This document shows positions 1-10,471 of a DNA stretch of 22,317 nt, one piece after another. Under the pieces are notes generated by a model. The model was not told the DNA's origin and did no database searches. It saw only the letters and a program-made list of their open reading frames with translations. Numbering within the stretch: position 1 is the first letter of the stretch; each line of letters starts with the position of its first letter. The translations under genes were made by a program, and so were the position numbers. Origin of the DNA: Spongospora subterranea (Eukaryota > Endomyxa > Phytomyxea > Plasmodiophorida > Plasmodiophoridae); contig OUQQ01000318.1 of the NCBI GenBank assembly GCA_900404475.1, forward strand, positions 1-22,317, given 5' to 3'.

Positions 1-451
1 CATGCTGTAAAACAGACAGGATGAAATTCTCGTCCGTGCCGAAAAAACCGAGCAGAAAGGCATAATTTTTTTTTCATTCTGGCATTGATCGATTCGTGCC
101 TTACTCCAATCAAATGAATTTCAAAGTTGATCTGCCTCTGCAAAGGGGTTGCCTCTGCTCTGGGAAACCATTTGATCTTTTATGACCATCACGATATCCT
201 TTATCAGCGCACGCCTTTTCACCTGGGATCATTCTTGGAACCAGACAATGTCTGGCTAACTTCAGGTCCGGCCACAATCCACAGGGCACTCCACCTGCTA
301 TATGCACGATTTTCGAACATCCAAGTGCTGTGGCGATTTCATACCGCAAACCTGCGTGTCCGAACTTGTGGCTAAAATCATTCTTCGTCCATGTCATGAC
401 CTGGTATGTGTACGCACATTTTAGGGTGGTCGCAACCCGGACTCCTAGCAA
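1..451 (-). mobile_element. Degenerate DDE_4 (IS5/Harbinger-type) transposase, C-terminal half
   Basis: Read on the minus strand, 451 to 110 encodes about 113 residues with the hallmarks of DDE superfamily-4 endonuclease transposases: SHKFGHAGLRYEI, then GGVPCGLWPDLKLAR (compare G-PFPCG-WPDL in the family), then PGEKACADKGYRDG, whose ADKGY holds the second catalytic Asp. The frame hits a stop at about 110. In another frame, at about 105-71, comes RHESINARMKK, the family's (A)RHE-x2-N-x-R-x-K block with the third catalytic Glu. After another shift at a run of A's comes FRHGREFH (about 35-12). Splitting across three frames plus a stop indicates a decayed copy, although short introns cannot be fully excluded. 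The N-terminal half is not recognisable upstream, and the C-terminus runs off the window. I could not find terminal inverted repeats or a target-site duplication. Confidence 0.7.
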
Positions 452-659
452 GTGTGTACTGTACCTTCACCATTTCGGAGAGCGATAAGATAAGAGATCT
501 CAGCAGCAAAGTACAGGTGTACACTGGTAACAACACTTCCTCAGGTTCAGTGCAGAAAGTGCGCTGTCACGTTGTGAGAGTGATGTTGATCAAGCAAAGT
601 GAGATTTTCAAACCTGACTTCTGCTTCTGGTGCTCTTCATCCTTATCAATCATTGCCTG

Positions 660-3600
660 ATGGCGAGCGAGATATGTGTTCAGGGCCTTGAACGCATCAT
701 AAGGGCGTGTGGATGGAGGCAAGGCGCCATCAGGCAGGCCGCAATGACTGCACATGCAAAAGCTCTCGATTGCAATAGCAATATGCTTACAAAGGTTAGT
801 AGTAATCGCGTAGTTTGATTTCAAGGCTACTAGTATCGAATTGAATAAACCAATATTCCACGACATTGACTACTTTTCGAACAGGCTATGTTTACCGGTC
901 TTGTCGCTGCTTGCTCATCCAAGTCTAATTCGCTTATTGAGATTTCATTGGATGTTATGTGCGAGCTGCTTGCTAAAGATGCTGTCATTTCTGTTCGCCA
1001 AATAGGGCTCGATACCCCTACCGATCTTGTGACAGTTGACGAGGTTGATGGTTTTTTTGGGCCAGCATACTCTGGACTGATCGTCGTTTTAGATCCTCCA
1101 GGTGACACATCCTGCAATAATTGATGGCAATAGTCAAGTCAAAACACATGGACTAAAGGTGAGTGGTCAGTTCAAGTGGCTTTTGTTCGCTTACTGAGAT
1201 CTAGGTTGTCTTAATGGCTTCGACCAGTCAAACGCGTCGGATGCATTTTGATTCCATTGTCCTATGCGTAAAGACTTGCATTGATGTTTATGCTCGAACC
1301 GATAGTTCCGCAAGTCAAACTGCTGCGTCAGCTACTTTAACACAAATTTTAACGACAATGCTGAATCGATACGATTCTGGAAGTACTGTGTCCGCAATTA
1401 ACTCTGCAGTCACCTATGAAGTACCATAACGTCGTCATTTGTTCTTGATCTAAATATCAGTCATTAGGACGTTGTGTTTTCGGTAGTTAATGGGCTGGTC
1501 GAGGCGGTTGCTTTTGATCTAGGCGACCAATCAGCGTCTGATCTTGGAAAAGAAGTAGCGCGATCCCTTGATACGTTATTAAGGCTGAGTATGAAACGAT
1601 CTGCCACCGAAGGTAATGTTCGACTATCTCAAAAAATAACTTTTTTACTGATAACTCTTGCCAAAGGGCCAGACCGTAGAGTTCAAACGTTCTCACGTGA
1701 AATGATTCTTTTGATGCTCCAAAACGCTGGTCCCAAATTCAAGTCGAATCCAGCCATCATTGAACAATTCAATGTGAATTGAACCCGTCTACTATGTCCG
1801 TTTTGCTGATTAACGTTCAGGAATACTTAGTTGGGCCGTTCATTGCGAATTGTATGTCAGGTGCTGTCCCAGACTTTCGTACAGGAATCACCATTTTAGG
1901 TATATCATTCGTAGCTGTAAAGTTTCATTTTTTTAAAAAATCGCAGGGACGATAACGTTACATTTTTCGCGTCCTTTATCCAGCTCACTTTCATTAGCAA
2001 TCAACCATTTGATGAATATCGTAATTGAAGGTAATGATGCAGGATTTAGCTGAAGGTTTAAGGTTGATTACTTTATCAGGGAATCTTCGCCAGGATGCTC
2101 TAGTTCTTGTGCTTTTAGAATTACTGTCGTTCCTGGCTGGCAAATCCAATATCTTGGGCGACCTCTTTGTTCCTCGGCATTCGCAGGCTTCTGCGCCGAA
2201 GCTGTTTGTTAGCATACTTCGAATGCTTCAAGTATGTTTTGTATTTTCTCGTTTACGACTCCTGATTTTTTTGCAATTTCAGGCTAGCATTACTGTCGCC
2301 ATTGAACGTTCGTCGTCGTCTGCGATAAAAGCTCATCCAATTATCGTTCAGGCGGTCAGAACCCTTGGTTTAATAGCCGGGTCGTTACGTCACTGGATCA
2401 GTATGGTCTGTTATCATGCATAGATTTCTTGCCGTCCTGATGACTAGTGTTTTTTTAGATTCTTTATATGTAGACGGTTGCGAAACTGTAATACCCCTAA
2501 ACGAAGACACGAGCCCATTGATTCCGAGCCCAACTAATTCTGGTGATACTCCAGTATTAGTTGCTCTGCAGAAGAATATCTTGGCATTGATATGTCAATG
2601 TTTTAGACAGTGAAGCGCCATACTTCTATTGATTTACCTACTGCCAAGCAGGGTATAATTAATTTGCTTAATCAAGGTAGCATCCAAGCGTTTCACTCAT
2701 GGAAGCATCTAACTTTTTGTTACCCAGGTTGGCCTCCGGCTCTCGCAGCGCTGTCTGTAGCAACCGAACATTGCTCCAATGATCCTGAAACTTGGCGGCG
2801 TTGTATTGACTCCTACAAAGAGTTTATACATTTGTCAATGGCAATGGGAGCACCTGTTCCGCGTCAGACCTTTATACAAGCCCTTGTCAACAGGTAGCGT
2901 TTTACATAGTGATTTAATCTATCATAATGTGTTTCCAAAGTACAAAGCTTTTCACGGTCCGAGCCATTGCTCAAAATGTCGCGGGGCATCCGCCGCCTAC
3001 AATCGCGTTAAATGCTGCCCATCAGTATGTGGTTGCGATCGCAATGAATTTGGCTTTGTACCGGGGTGACGAGCTTGAGGAATCGTGGGACACGGTCCTC
3101 CATTTTTTGTGGAATTTGGAACGATTTTGTTCGCGAACTGATAATGGCTTAAAAGAGCAGGTTCAGCAGGTGTATACCTGTTCAGCCCAGCTTGGTCCCA
3201 AATCTTCCGTTATGCATTACACCATGGCCATGTGCCATATCTCTGTCCAGGTTTTACAAAAACTCATGGTATGAAAATATCTTGAATTTTTCGCAGGAGC
3301 TTCAATTTGGAGAAACAGCTATGCTTGATCGTCTTGCTAACGTTATGATTCTGAACTTACACCGCGATATTTCCTCTGTCGAGCAAGTGTGGGCACTCAT
3401 TAGACTGCATTTCTCTCAAGTACGTGCTTCTCAGCAATTTTACATCCTTACTTAACTCGCTTTAGTCTTGCAATAAAGGTTCGGCAGTAGTGTCGCTCGC
3501 TGTTGTCTCAGCCGTCGGCTCTGTTCTAGATGCCGTATTCAGCCGACATGCTCCGCTTTCTGTAGAGAATATTGTTGCTTCTCAACAAGTGTTTTCAATT

Positions 3601-5401
3601 GTTTTCAGGTCCAACGCCTTCAAGGAGAATTTGTTGACGTTTTCGTATCTATAATGTGGGTCTGAGGATTTTGCATTGTTTTTCTTGATGAACCCACATG
3701 CTTAGGGGTGCCCGGCATGATCCGAATTTATGGCATCGAGTCATTATCTGTCTTTCTGAGTTAGTTTCTATTCATCATGCATCCATAATCAGTGCCTGGC
3801 ATGACATTCTTGTTGTAATGACGTTTGCATCAAAAGAAAAGTCAATGAGCACATTGCAACTTATTTTGAAAACAACCTACCAGATTTGCCGTTCTCGATT
3901 ACATGCCTTGCAATTGGTAATATTTCCTACTTCTATGCGTTCTCTACTGATGTTTATCAGGCTGAGTTGAACGAATTGATCACGGTGATTGACGTCCTAT
4001 CTCATAATGAGGCTAATTTTATCCGCCTTCACTCAGTTGCGTTAATGTGTCTTTTCATGAAAGGTAAGGTGTCACAATGAAAATTGACTGTTGTTTCACC
4101 AAACTTAGAGGCTTGCACATCTGAAACATTATCTCCCCTTATTCCATCGCTGCTATCTACACTCCTAACATTGCTTGGATCTGTTTTGGTCCTGTCTAGG
4201 CCAGTGATTGATTCTTTACGCGAGGCACGTCATTTGCTATGTGGAAAACAACCACCGTTTGACACAATTCAGGCGATATCTGGTCTTGCTACGACGCAGC
4301 CTTCGGTCTGGTCCCGCCTTCAAGACGGCGCTTTCCAACCTTATTTAGAAATTTACGCTCTTCAATCAGTTAAGCTCTCAAGGACGAAGTTGAATAGCAC
4401 CAGTAACTTCTGTGTAGGATCCCGATCAATTTAATGTTCAAATGTTAGAAGTTGAATTCGCGACACTACATCGCAACCTCATCCAAGTCGTCACTGAAAC
4501 ATTCTTTTGTAATCACTTGCCTCACCTCGTATACCCTTACTGACTCTTTCGAGAAAACAGGTTTATTGCCGGCGTCGTTAGATAGCTTGGGTTTGTTACT
4601 AGAGATGCTTTTACAGTCAAGTCAGCAAGGATCAACGTCAGGTGCATTGGCAATCAAAAGCTCGTCGAGCATTGTCCGATTCTTCTCCCTGTCGTCCCCT
4701 GATGATCTTTCTCGAGTTCTAAAATGTTGCGCTGAGCTATTCAATGCACTCAAAGACAAATTGTCTTTGGCGTCAACCGCAGATTCAGCAATGACGGCTC
4801 TGAAAGAAATTGTTATTGGTCAATATCTTTCTGCGCCTTTGCAAGATATTTTACCGCTGGTCGATGCGATTCATAAAATGTCGGTCGTCGCTCGAAAACG
4901 TATGCACTCTTTGTCAACGCCTCCCCTGCTTTGAATTACTATCTGATTGCTTGACAGATGAACTGTTACAGCTTGAAGCGGTTGCCATACAGAGTCTCAT
5001 GCATCTTGCTGTTAGCCAAAATGTGAAGTATCCATCAATGACTATAGATATAATTATCCGTGCATTTGATCTTGTCGCCCAAGACAGTTCCGAACAAACA
5101 TCAGACGCTTCTTCTAGTCGTGGTAGGCATTGCCGATAGTAGAATTTCTATCTTCTTTTTTACCTTCCCCTTTGCAGATGCATCGTTTTGTTTAGTCTTA
5201 TCCACGATTACTTCCATAGGCTCTGAAAATTTCTGGGAGGCATTCTGTGCGGATTCCCAACGACCCCATTGCCTGCTTTCAAAAATTCAATCCGAATCGG
5301 AAGCTGTCCGAGAGTGCATCAGGCAATTGCTCTCAGACCGTGCAATTTCTAATAATGCTAACAATGGCTTGGAGAATCAGACTGCAATTTCCGTTAAGTA
5401 A
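660..5401 (+). CDS. MON2: MON2 homologue (Sec7-related endosome-Golgi trafficking protein), 23 exons
   Basis: Mon2 is a Sec7-related scaffold without a GEF domain that acts in endosome-to-Golgi traffic. I read 23 exons: 660-794, 885-1043, 1093-1158, 1205-1420, 1468-1773, 1821-1899, 1947-2030, 2080-2231, 2283-2400, 2459-2553, 2607-2676, 2728-2893, 2941-3250, 3297-3419, 3466-3561, 3609-3655, 3706-3916, 3961-4063, 4109-4402, 4449-4508, 4561-4899, 4958-5122, 5178-5401. They sum to 3618 nt, an exact multiple of three (1205 residues). Family matches run in order: the DCB-like N-terminus (LVAACSSKSNSLIEISLD; SQTAASATLTQIL), the HUS-like region (MLQNAGPKFKSNPAIIEQF), then MON2-specific blocks (WPPALAALSVATEHCS; LEESWDTVLHFLW; NLHRDISSVEQVWALI). 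The ATG at 660 is the first in frame. Known orthologues are about 1600-1700 residues, so this one is short. It is convergent with EMC1, 62 bp between stops. Exon 13's end (3250, giving a 46-nt intron, versus 3268, giving 28 nt) is the least certain junction. Confidence 0.85.
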
Positions 5402-5463
5402 ATTCTCATGTAACCTAATTCGCTCAATTCATGTAGAACGTGAATTTTAATCGACAATTTATT

Positions 5464-8400
5464 CTAAACCCACACCGATGAAACATGTTTCGTATTCACC
5501 ATTTGAGCTGCAAATAAAATGCCTGTTCCGACAATCGCAACCGTAGCTAGTAAGAAAGGAAGGTTAAAATCGGGATCGAGGATGTCGAAAGACCCCGATG
5601 GATGCACTCTAGTAACGAATATATCTAAACCGTAACCTGCCACCACGCTTGCGGATTCCAATTCGGTTGGCGAAGCGATTATCGAGCTAGGCAGATGAAA
5701 AGTTAACGTTTTCGCAAATAAACGCTTGAAGCGGATAAACCTTAATCTTCCAATCGAGCTGTTGTAGTTGATAATGGACAAAGCGTTGACGTGAATCAGT
5801 GGAGATAATACACTGCTTGCAAATTGAGCAGTTAATGGTTCAAACAGATATAGCTGGCCAGTGCAGATTCCGATGATAATCTACACAACACAACGTGAGA
5901 ATTAGTACGAGGAAAAATAAGAGTGGCATACTTGTTTATTCGAAACGCCATGAGCCGTTTTAGTTGCACCTAAAGCGCAGATTGCATGTGGAAATATAAA
6001 GCTTTGTGACGCAAAATCTGATTTGCAACTTAGCCAAATCCGGATGATAAGGGACAATGATATAAAAACCTACCCGAATGATATAACTCGACCGATGCAA
6101 TGTGGAAATGCATATTGCGAGAGTTATAGAAAGAATACACGACCAAATTTTCGACAACAACAAGGTGAACAGACCCCATTGTTGAGGCACAGTGTGGATG
6201 CTCATTCTGGTGCAGCACAAACCCTGTTATGCTGTCCATGATCACAAGTGATAACGTTGTGCCAAACGACGTCAGAACAGCGCGAAATGATCGTCCAAAA
6301 TATTTGAATACTGCTTGGCCATTTCTGACAATGGCTGGCTGAGGAATGTGTTCTTCAGGATCATTGCACGCACTGCAACGAAGAACTACGGAGGACGGCA
6401 AAGCATAACGCCATTCAATATCAGCATCAATAGTCTGGATAGAACTTTTAGCCCACAATTGACTGGAGGAACGCAAGCATTCTGACGTCATTCGAAATGG
6501 TTAGATGAATTCCTTGTATGGCATTATCCGACAAAACGGCGTGATGAAAATACAGTCCATCCGGATACCATGATGATATCGAGGATGGCAATATATAGTC
6601 AGGAAAAATTACTGCCCCTGTGAAGAAAGTCACTAGAGCATGATACCTTTGATAGTACAAACCTGAACGTGTAGAAAGTGACAGGAATGAACGACGAACT
6701 GATTGCGGAATTGGGAAAAGAACACCTGCGACTATGTCGGACTTCACAGTGAATTGATGTAGTATAGCCCCTAGAAAGAACTTAGCGTATCTGTTTGAAA
6801 GAAGTAAGTAACGAAGGACAACCTGTGAGAATATCAAGCTGTAATATGTTTCGCTTTGTTACAACGATAATATCAGGGATCAAAAATACGTTCATGTACT
6901 CGCCAGAAACGTGAAATGGTCCAAGAAATAATGACCAGAGAATTCGTCCGGAGAGGCTGCATAAACCAAATACTTTCATCTTCGATACAACAATAACAAC
7001 TTTTCGAACCCCCAGTGACGTGCTATCAAAGGGAAGAGCATTTTTACTGGATAAAAGCGTCGCCAAAGATGTTCTATGGTCACAAACCCACATTCAAAAT
7101 TGGTACGGCACGCTCCAAACCATGACGTTACTTTTGCACAGAGCTGATGGCATTACTGACAAACGACGTTATCATTTTCATTTGCATCTTTATCCGATCT
7201 TGGATTAAGGGAGGAAACTCGTTCGATAACTCTCTGATACATACTTGTAAATATTGAAAACAACGATAACATTAGGCCGACTCACTTCACCCGGGGATAG
7301 TCCGCCATCAAAAAACAGGTCGGATATGCAAGACCTTCTTCTCTAGTGAACTTGATAACAGATGCCTCTATTCAATCAATCAGACGCGAAAACAGGGGAC
7401 GAAAAAGCAGAAACTACTTGTATCAAGGATAGAGTAGCTACTATCAGACGAAGTGATTGCGCATAGATCCTGGTGACAAATGAACGAAGTAACATTGCCA
7501 TGATCATCCATATTATATTGGAAAACAGAGGGCGTGGAATCAAGTGATGCGATACGTATCTGCAGTGGCGTTAGCTAAAGAGTTGAAAATCGACACGTGG
7601 TAAGAACCTCAGACTTGGTCTGCGACAATAACTGTCGACCAGAGACGATAGCGTGGGAACCAGTAAACGGTAAGACATACGAAGAATCAGACGACGTTAA
7701 ATTGATGAAACGACAGCTTCCAGTAGAAGACTGGATCATGATGACTCGCTGATCGACACGACGTATTTGAGGAGGGAACGGTTCAAGGTGTTCATACAAA
7801 ATAGGAGGTGTTTGCTGAGAAGACGATGAAATCCCGTAAATTGTCGAAGAGGATAGTATTGCCGCGTATGACCCAGATAATCCAATTGCAACACTAAAGG
7901 TGATTAGTTCGCGATTCGGCGCATCTTTGAAATCAAATTCGCTAACCTATTCTTATCGAACTGATGCGAAATTGCAGACGATGTTTCTCCCAGATCGTTA
8001 ATAGCATAGAACCATACCGAGCCCTCATTACCGCAGAGTATATCAACGTAATTGCTAGGAGATGGACGCGTGGAGACATATAATATAGCATCATCACGGT
8101 TGTGGGTCCAAGAATATACATGCTCAGCAGTAATGGCGTTGTAAGCATGGATAGCTGTACCCGACCAAGCGATAACTGATGTAGACCCAAACACAATGTC
8201 GTACCGATCCGAGGTATGATTGTGGTTGTCAGAATGACGAAACGACCTTGTCATCTTCTGTAAAGACCCGTTATCTAACGACCTATAAACACACTTATCA
8301 AATTAGCCATCAATTATGTGTCCAGGTTCCTAGCAAATACCAGGCAGCGAGATTGGGATAGAGGAAAGAGTTATCAGAGGATGAGATAGAATAAACACGT

Positions 8401-8747
8401 TTGCGACGTTTATCTAGGCCCATCCCTAATATGGCCTCGTATTGTGGTAATAGCTGGCGCCATATTATAGAGCCATTATTGATATCCAGAGAGGCTAAAA
8501 CACCATCGTCCGTACAGACGACAACCTCACGATCATGGATAATTGACGACCTGATCAGTCCCACCGACCGATGCGACCTGAAAACAAAAATCAGGGATGG
8601 GCATGGGTCATCGACGTTAATCGCCGACCAATCGTATTCCCCAATATGGTGTTCATAGAGCGCATCAACAGCCGATAACGATATGATAATGAAGGTAACG
8701 GCGAAGAATATGATGACAGGAGAACGGTGCATGACCATATGAGACAT
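5464..8747 (-). CDS. EMC1: EMC1, ER membrane protein complex subunit 1, 13 exons
   Basis: EMC1 is the largest lumenal subunit of the ER membrane protein complex, which inserts tail-anchored and multipass proteins. Exons in transcription order: 8747-8629, 8577-8341, 8282-7947, 7893-7608, 7559-7418, 7367-7286, 7233-7132, 7073-6823, 6770-6663, 6617-6487, 6434-6074, 6017-5932, 5880-5464. They total 2658 nt, or 885 residues (human about 990). A hydrophobic signal peptide (about residues 7-28) ends before ALYEHHIGEYDW, the conserved EMC1 start of the mature chain. The PQQ-like propeller shows DDGVLASLDINNGSIIWR and KVFGLCSLSGRILWS. The family-defining C-terminal (DUF1620-type) domain shows VFKYFGRSFRAVL, VVYSFYNSRN, SIINYNSSIGRLRFIRF and VVAGYGLDIFVTRVHPSGSFD. 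A C-terminal membrane helix (about 23 residues, LPFLLATVAIVGTGILF) precedes a short tail. The second and third Met codons (8738, 8732) are possible alternative starts. All introns are 45-58 nt. Confidence 0.92.
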
Positions 8748-8843
8748 GATACAAGGGGATGAGCCCACACCTGATCTGACACAGACTCAACTCGTCTGGT
8801 AGAACAACACCACCCGCTCTCAACCAAGGCTCATGACACAAAG

Positions 8844-9173
8844 GTTGGGTGCGGACACCAACTACAGACACAGGCGGGGTTTTCGACGCGCGATCATTCA
8901 GTGGCAATACCATTTGGGCTCTTGTTTCTGATCAAGGTTTCACTCTGTGGTCATTGCGAGTGAAGTGTTGATAAATTTATCCAATCATCCTTGAAACATT
9001 CTGAGGTTCGCTTAAGAAAGCGTCTATTATCGGTTCTCGGTGGCAGTTGTTCGAAAACTGTTCCGGCTTTCCCGAACTCAAACGTTGAAAAAAACACAAC
9101 GACGAAGTTAGCCCCGAAGACTTCTAAAAATGACAAAACACCAATGTCTGTTTTTTTACCACGGAATGACTGA
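8844..9173 (+). CDS. Orphan C-terminal fragment of a WD-repeat-like gene (5' end unresolved)
   Basis: Two joined exons are visible: about 8844-8959 and 9006-9173, across a 46-nt GT-AG intron (8960-9005) that keeps frame. The first carries a WD/beta-propeller-like stretch, FDARSFSGNTIWALVSDQG followed by FTLWSLR. The second is a basic, low-complexity tail rich in Lys, Ser and Thr ending SVFLPRND before TGA. There is no ATG in the first exon frame, which is closed by a stop at 8834. A 45-nt intron (8799-8843) would link it to a mini-exon ending at 8798. A further candidate intron (8727-8784) would lead to an ATG at 8710, antisense to the EMC1 signal-peptide coding region. So either the gene overlaps the EMC1 5' end or this is a 5'-truncated relic. 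Roughly 110 residues is far too short for a complete propeller. I do not recognise the specific protein. Confidence 0.45.
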
Positions 9174-9273
9174 CCAAAAACAAGTAGTGGTTGAAGGGCG
9201 TCTTATGATGGTGTGTTTATTCATCAGTTGATAATAGCATGATGACCTTTATCATCATATTTCGTGTTCAGCT

Positions 9274-9728
9274 CTAATGATGCGATTGACCATGTCCCAC
9301 AGGGTATTCTGTCGCTGATAATCCCGTTAGCCACTCCCGATCGCTCCTTTGATCTGCTATGATGAAATCGGCTAGCTCATCGCCTTTCCCATTAGTCGTT
9401 GCGTTCTCCGACAAATTTGTATCTGGTGATGCCGACTCCGTCCGTTCAGTGTTAGCTCGTTTATCCCTAAATACATAAATCTTTTGATTGTATTGCGTCA
9501 TTGCCTCCTCACCTCTTCTTTTTGCGGTAAGGTTTCTTGGACATTATGGTCACGATCGTATTTTTAACGAACTTCAGAACGCTGAGCTCAATCTGACGAT
9601 AACGGCCCAACTCATCTTGGACTGTTCGTCGCCTTTTTGATGGTCTGGAAAACAAAAAACGATGATTGCCAGGGATCTCGTACGAGCTCGAATTACTCTA
9701 TATCATACCTGCCACGATTTCCTGCCAT
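9274..9728 (-). CDS. Small basic protein, unrecognised, 3 exons
   Basis: I read three exons: 9728-9709, 9644-9513 and 9466-9274. The introns are 64 and 46 nt (donor GTGAGG at the second), total 345 nt, 114 residues. The N-terminal half is strongly basic (GRPSKRRRTVQDELGRYRQ, then SKKPYRKKKRDKR), like a nuclear localisation or nucleic-acid-binding segment. A hydrophobic helix-like stretch lies between (IELSVLKFVKNTIVTIM). The C-terminal half is polar and acidic (SENATTNGKGDELADF). I cannot assign a family. The ATG at 9728 is the simplest start. However, the same frame stays open upstream to about 9823, so an extra 5' exon is possible. It converges with the WD-like fragment, with 100 bp between stops. 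The 3' end could alternatively involve one more splice, because a neighbouring frame ends in an open stretch WDMVNRIIRAEHEI at about 9294-9253. Confidence 0.5.
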
Positions 9729-10471
9729 TTGATATTCCTTGAACAGGTAAACAGAATACTGAATATCGCAGAAATTGATGCTGAGAGAACTGTTGAACTT
9801 CGACTGTGATTGTCACTCATTGACAGGATGTCTCGACCAGAACTGATCGTTCACGTTCATCTTCCTTCACATATCAGCACCGGAATCATCTGATCGACCT
9901 AAGTCTGTGCCCGAGCAGGCGGATTGAAGATTTCCGTGAATGGGCAATGAAGTAATCTTCGAGCGCGATTGAAGGCGTTCAGAGAAATGAATCGTGTTTT
10001 GTCAATCGGTTTCCTTGAAAAATATCGCATACTCTCCTCTCGGTAAATCTATGGGCAATATGCTTTTTCAGTCGCTCATCGCTAGACGCGGGCGGCAAAG
10101 AATTTGAGGACCCCTCGTTTGAAACAACGATAAATAGAAATCGAGAAAACAGTTGACGGGTTATTGAATTGTTTATGTTGGTGTTTCCTTTCGACGGAAG
10201 CATATTGCTTGTTCATTAATGCTTTCCCAACTATGGTCACATCAAGCGAACCGGTGCCAAACAGTCAATTGGGTCGGATTGGGTTCGGGGTCCGGCAAAG
10301 TGGCTCAAAGTGGCGACTGCATCCTGTGTACGGCGAGCTGACTCCACACACCAATAACATAAACAGCGCCACGACTGGTTGCTCTCACAGCATCAGTGCG
10401 AGTGCTCAACCATAAGTGGAAACAGGGCTTATTTCGTCAGTTTGTTGGCTTTCTCTTTACTGGTATCAGCA
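9729..10471. promoter_or_regulatory. Divergent intergenic region / 5' leaders, small gene and ACX
   Basis: This 743-bp stretch separates the start of the small basic gene (minus) from the ACX start (plus). It contains an ATG-initiated upstream frame on plus (10233-10415, 61 codons) in a different frame from ACX, which would be an upstream ORF if transcription begins before it. A 75-codon open frame on minus (10203-9979) has no family resemblance that I can see. No clear TATA box, repeat or RNA gene is recognisable. Confidence 0.4.

Noticed and set aside
567..866. Minus-strand frame of 99 codons over MON2 exon 1
   Set aside because: The plus-strand reading gives the MON2 N-terminus (IRQAAMTAHAKAL...LVAACSSK) with a clean 90-nt intron; the minus frame is its shadow.
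2554..2613. Open frame continuing exon 10 of MON2 (VALQKNILALICQC)
   Set aside because: It falls in a 53-nt GT-AG intron. Removing it restores frame with the next conserved exon, whereas reading through ends in a stop.
3269..3296. Possible 28-nt intron in MON2 with a GTATGA donor
   Set aside because: A 46-nt alternative (3251-3296) ends at the same acceptor, keeps frame and fits the size of the other introns.
9979..10203. Minus-strand frame of 75 codons
   Set aside because: No recognisable family, no convincing splice partners, and it sits in the leader region between divergent genes.
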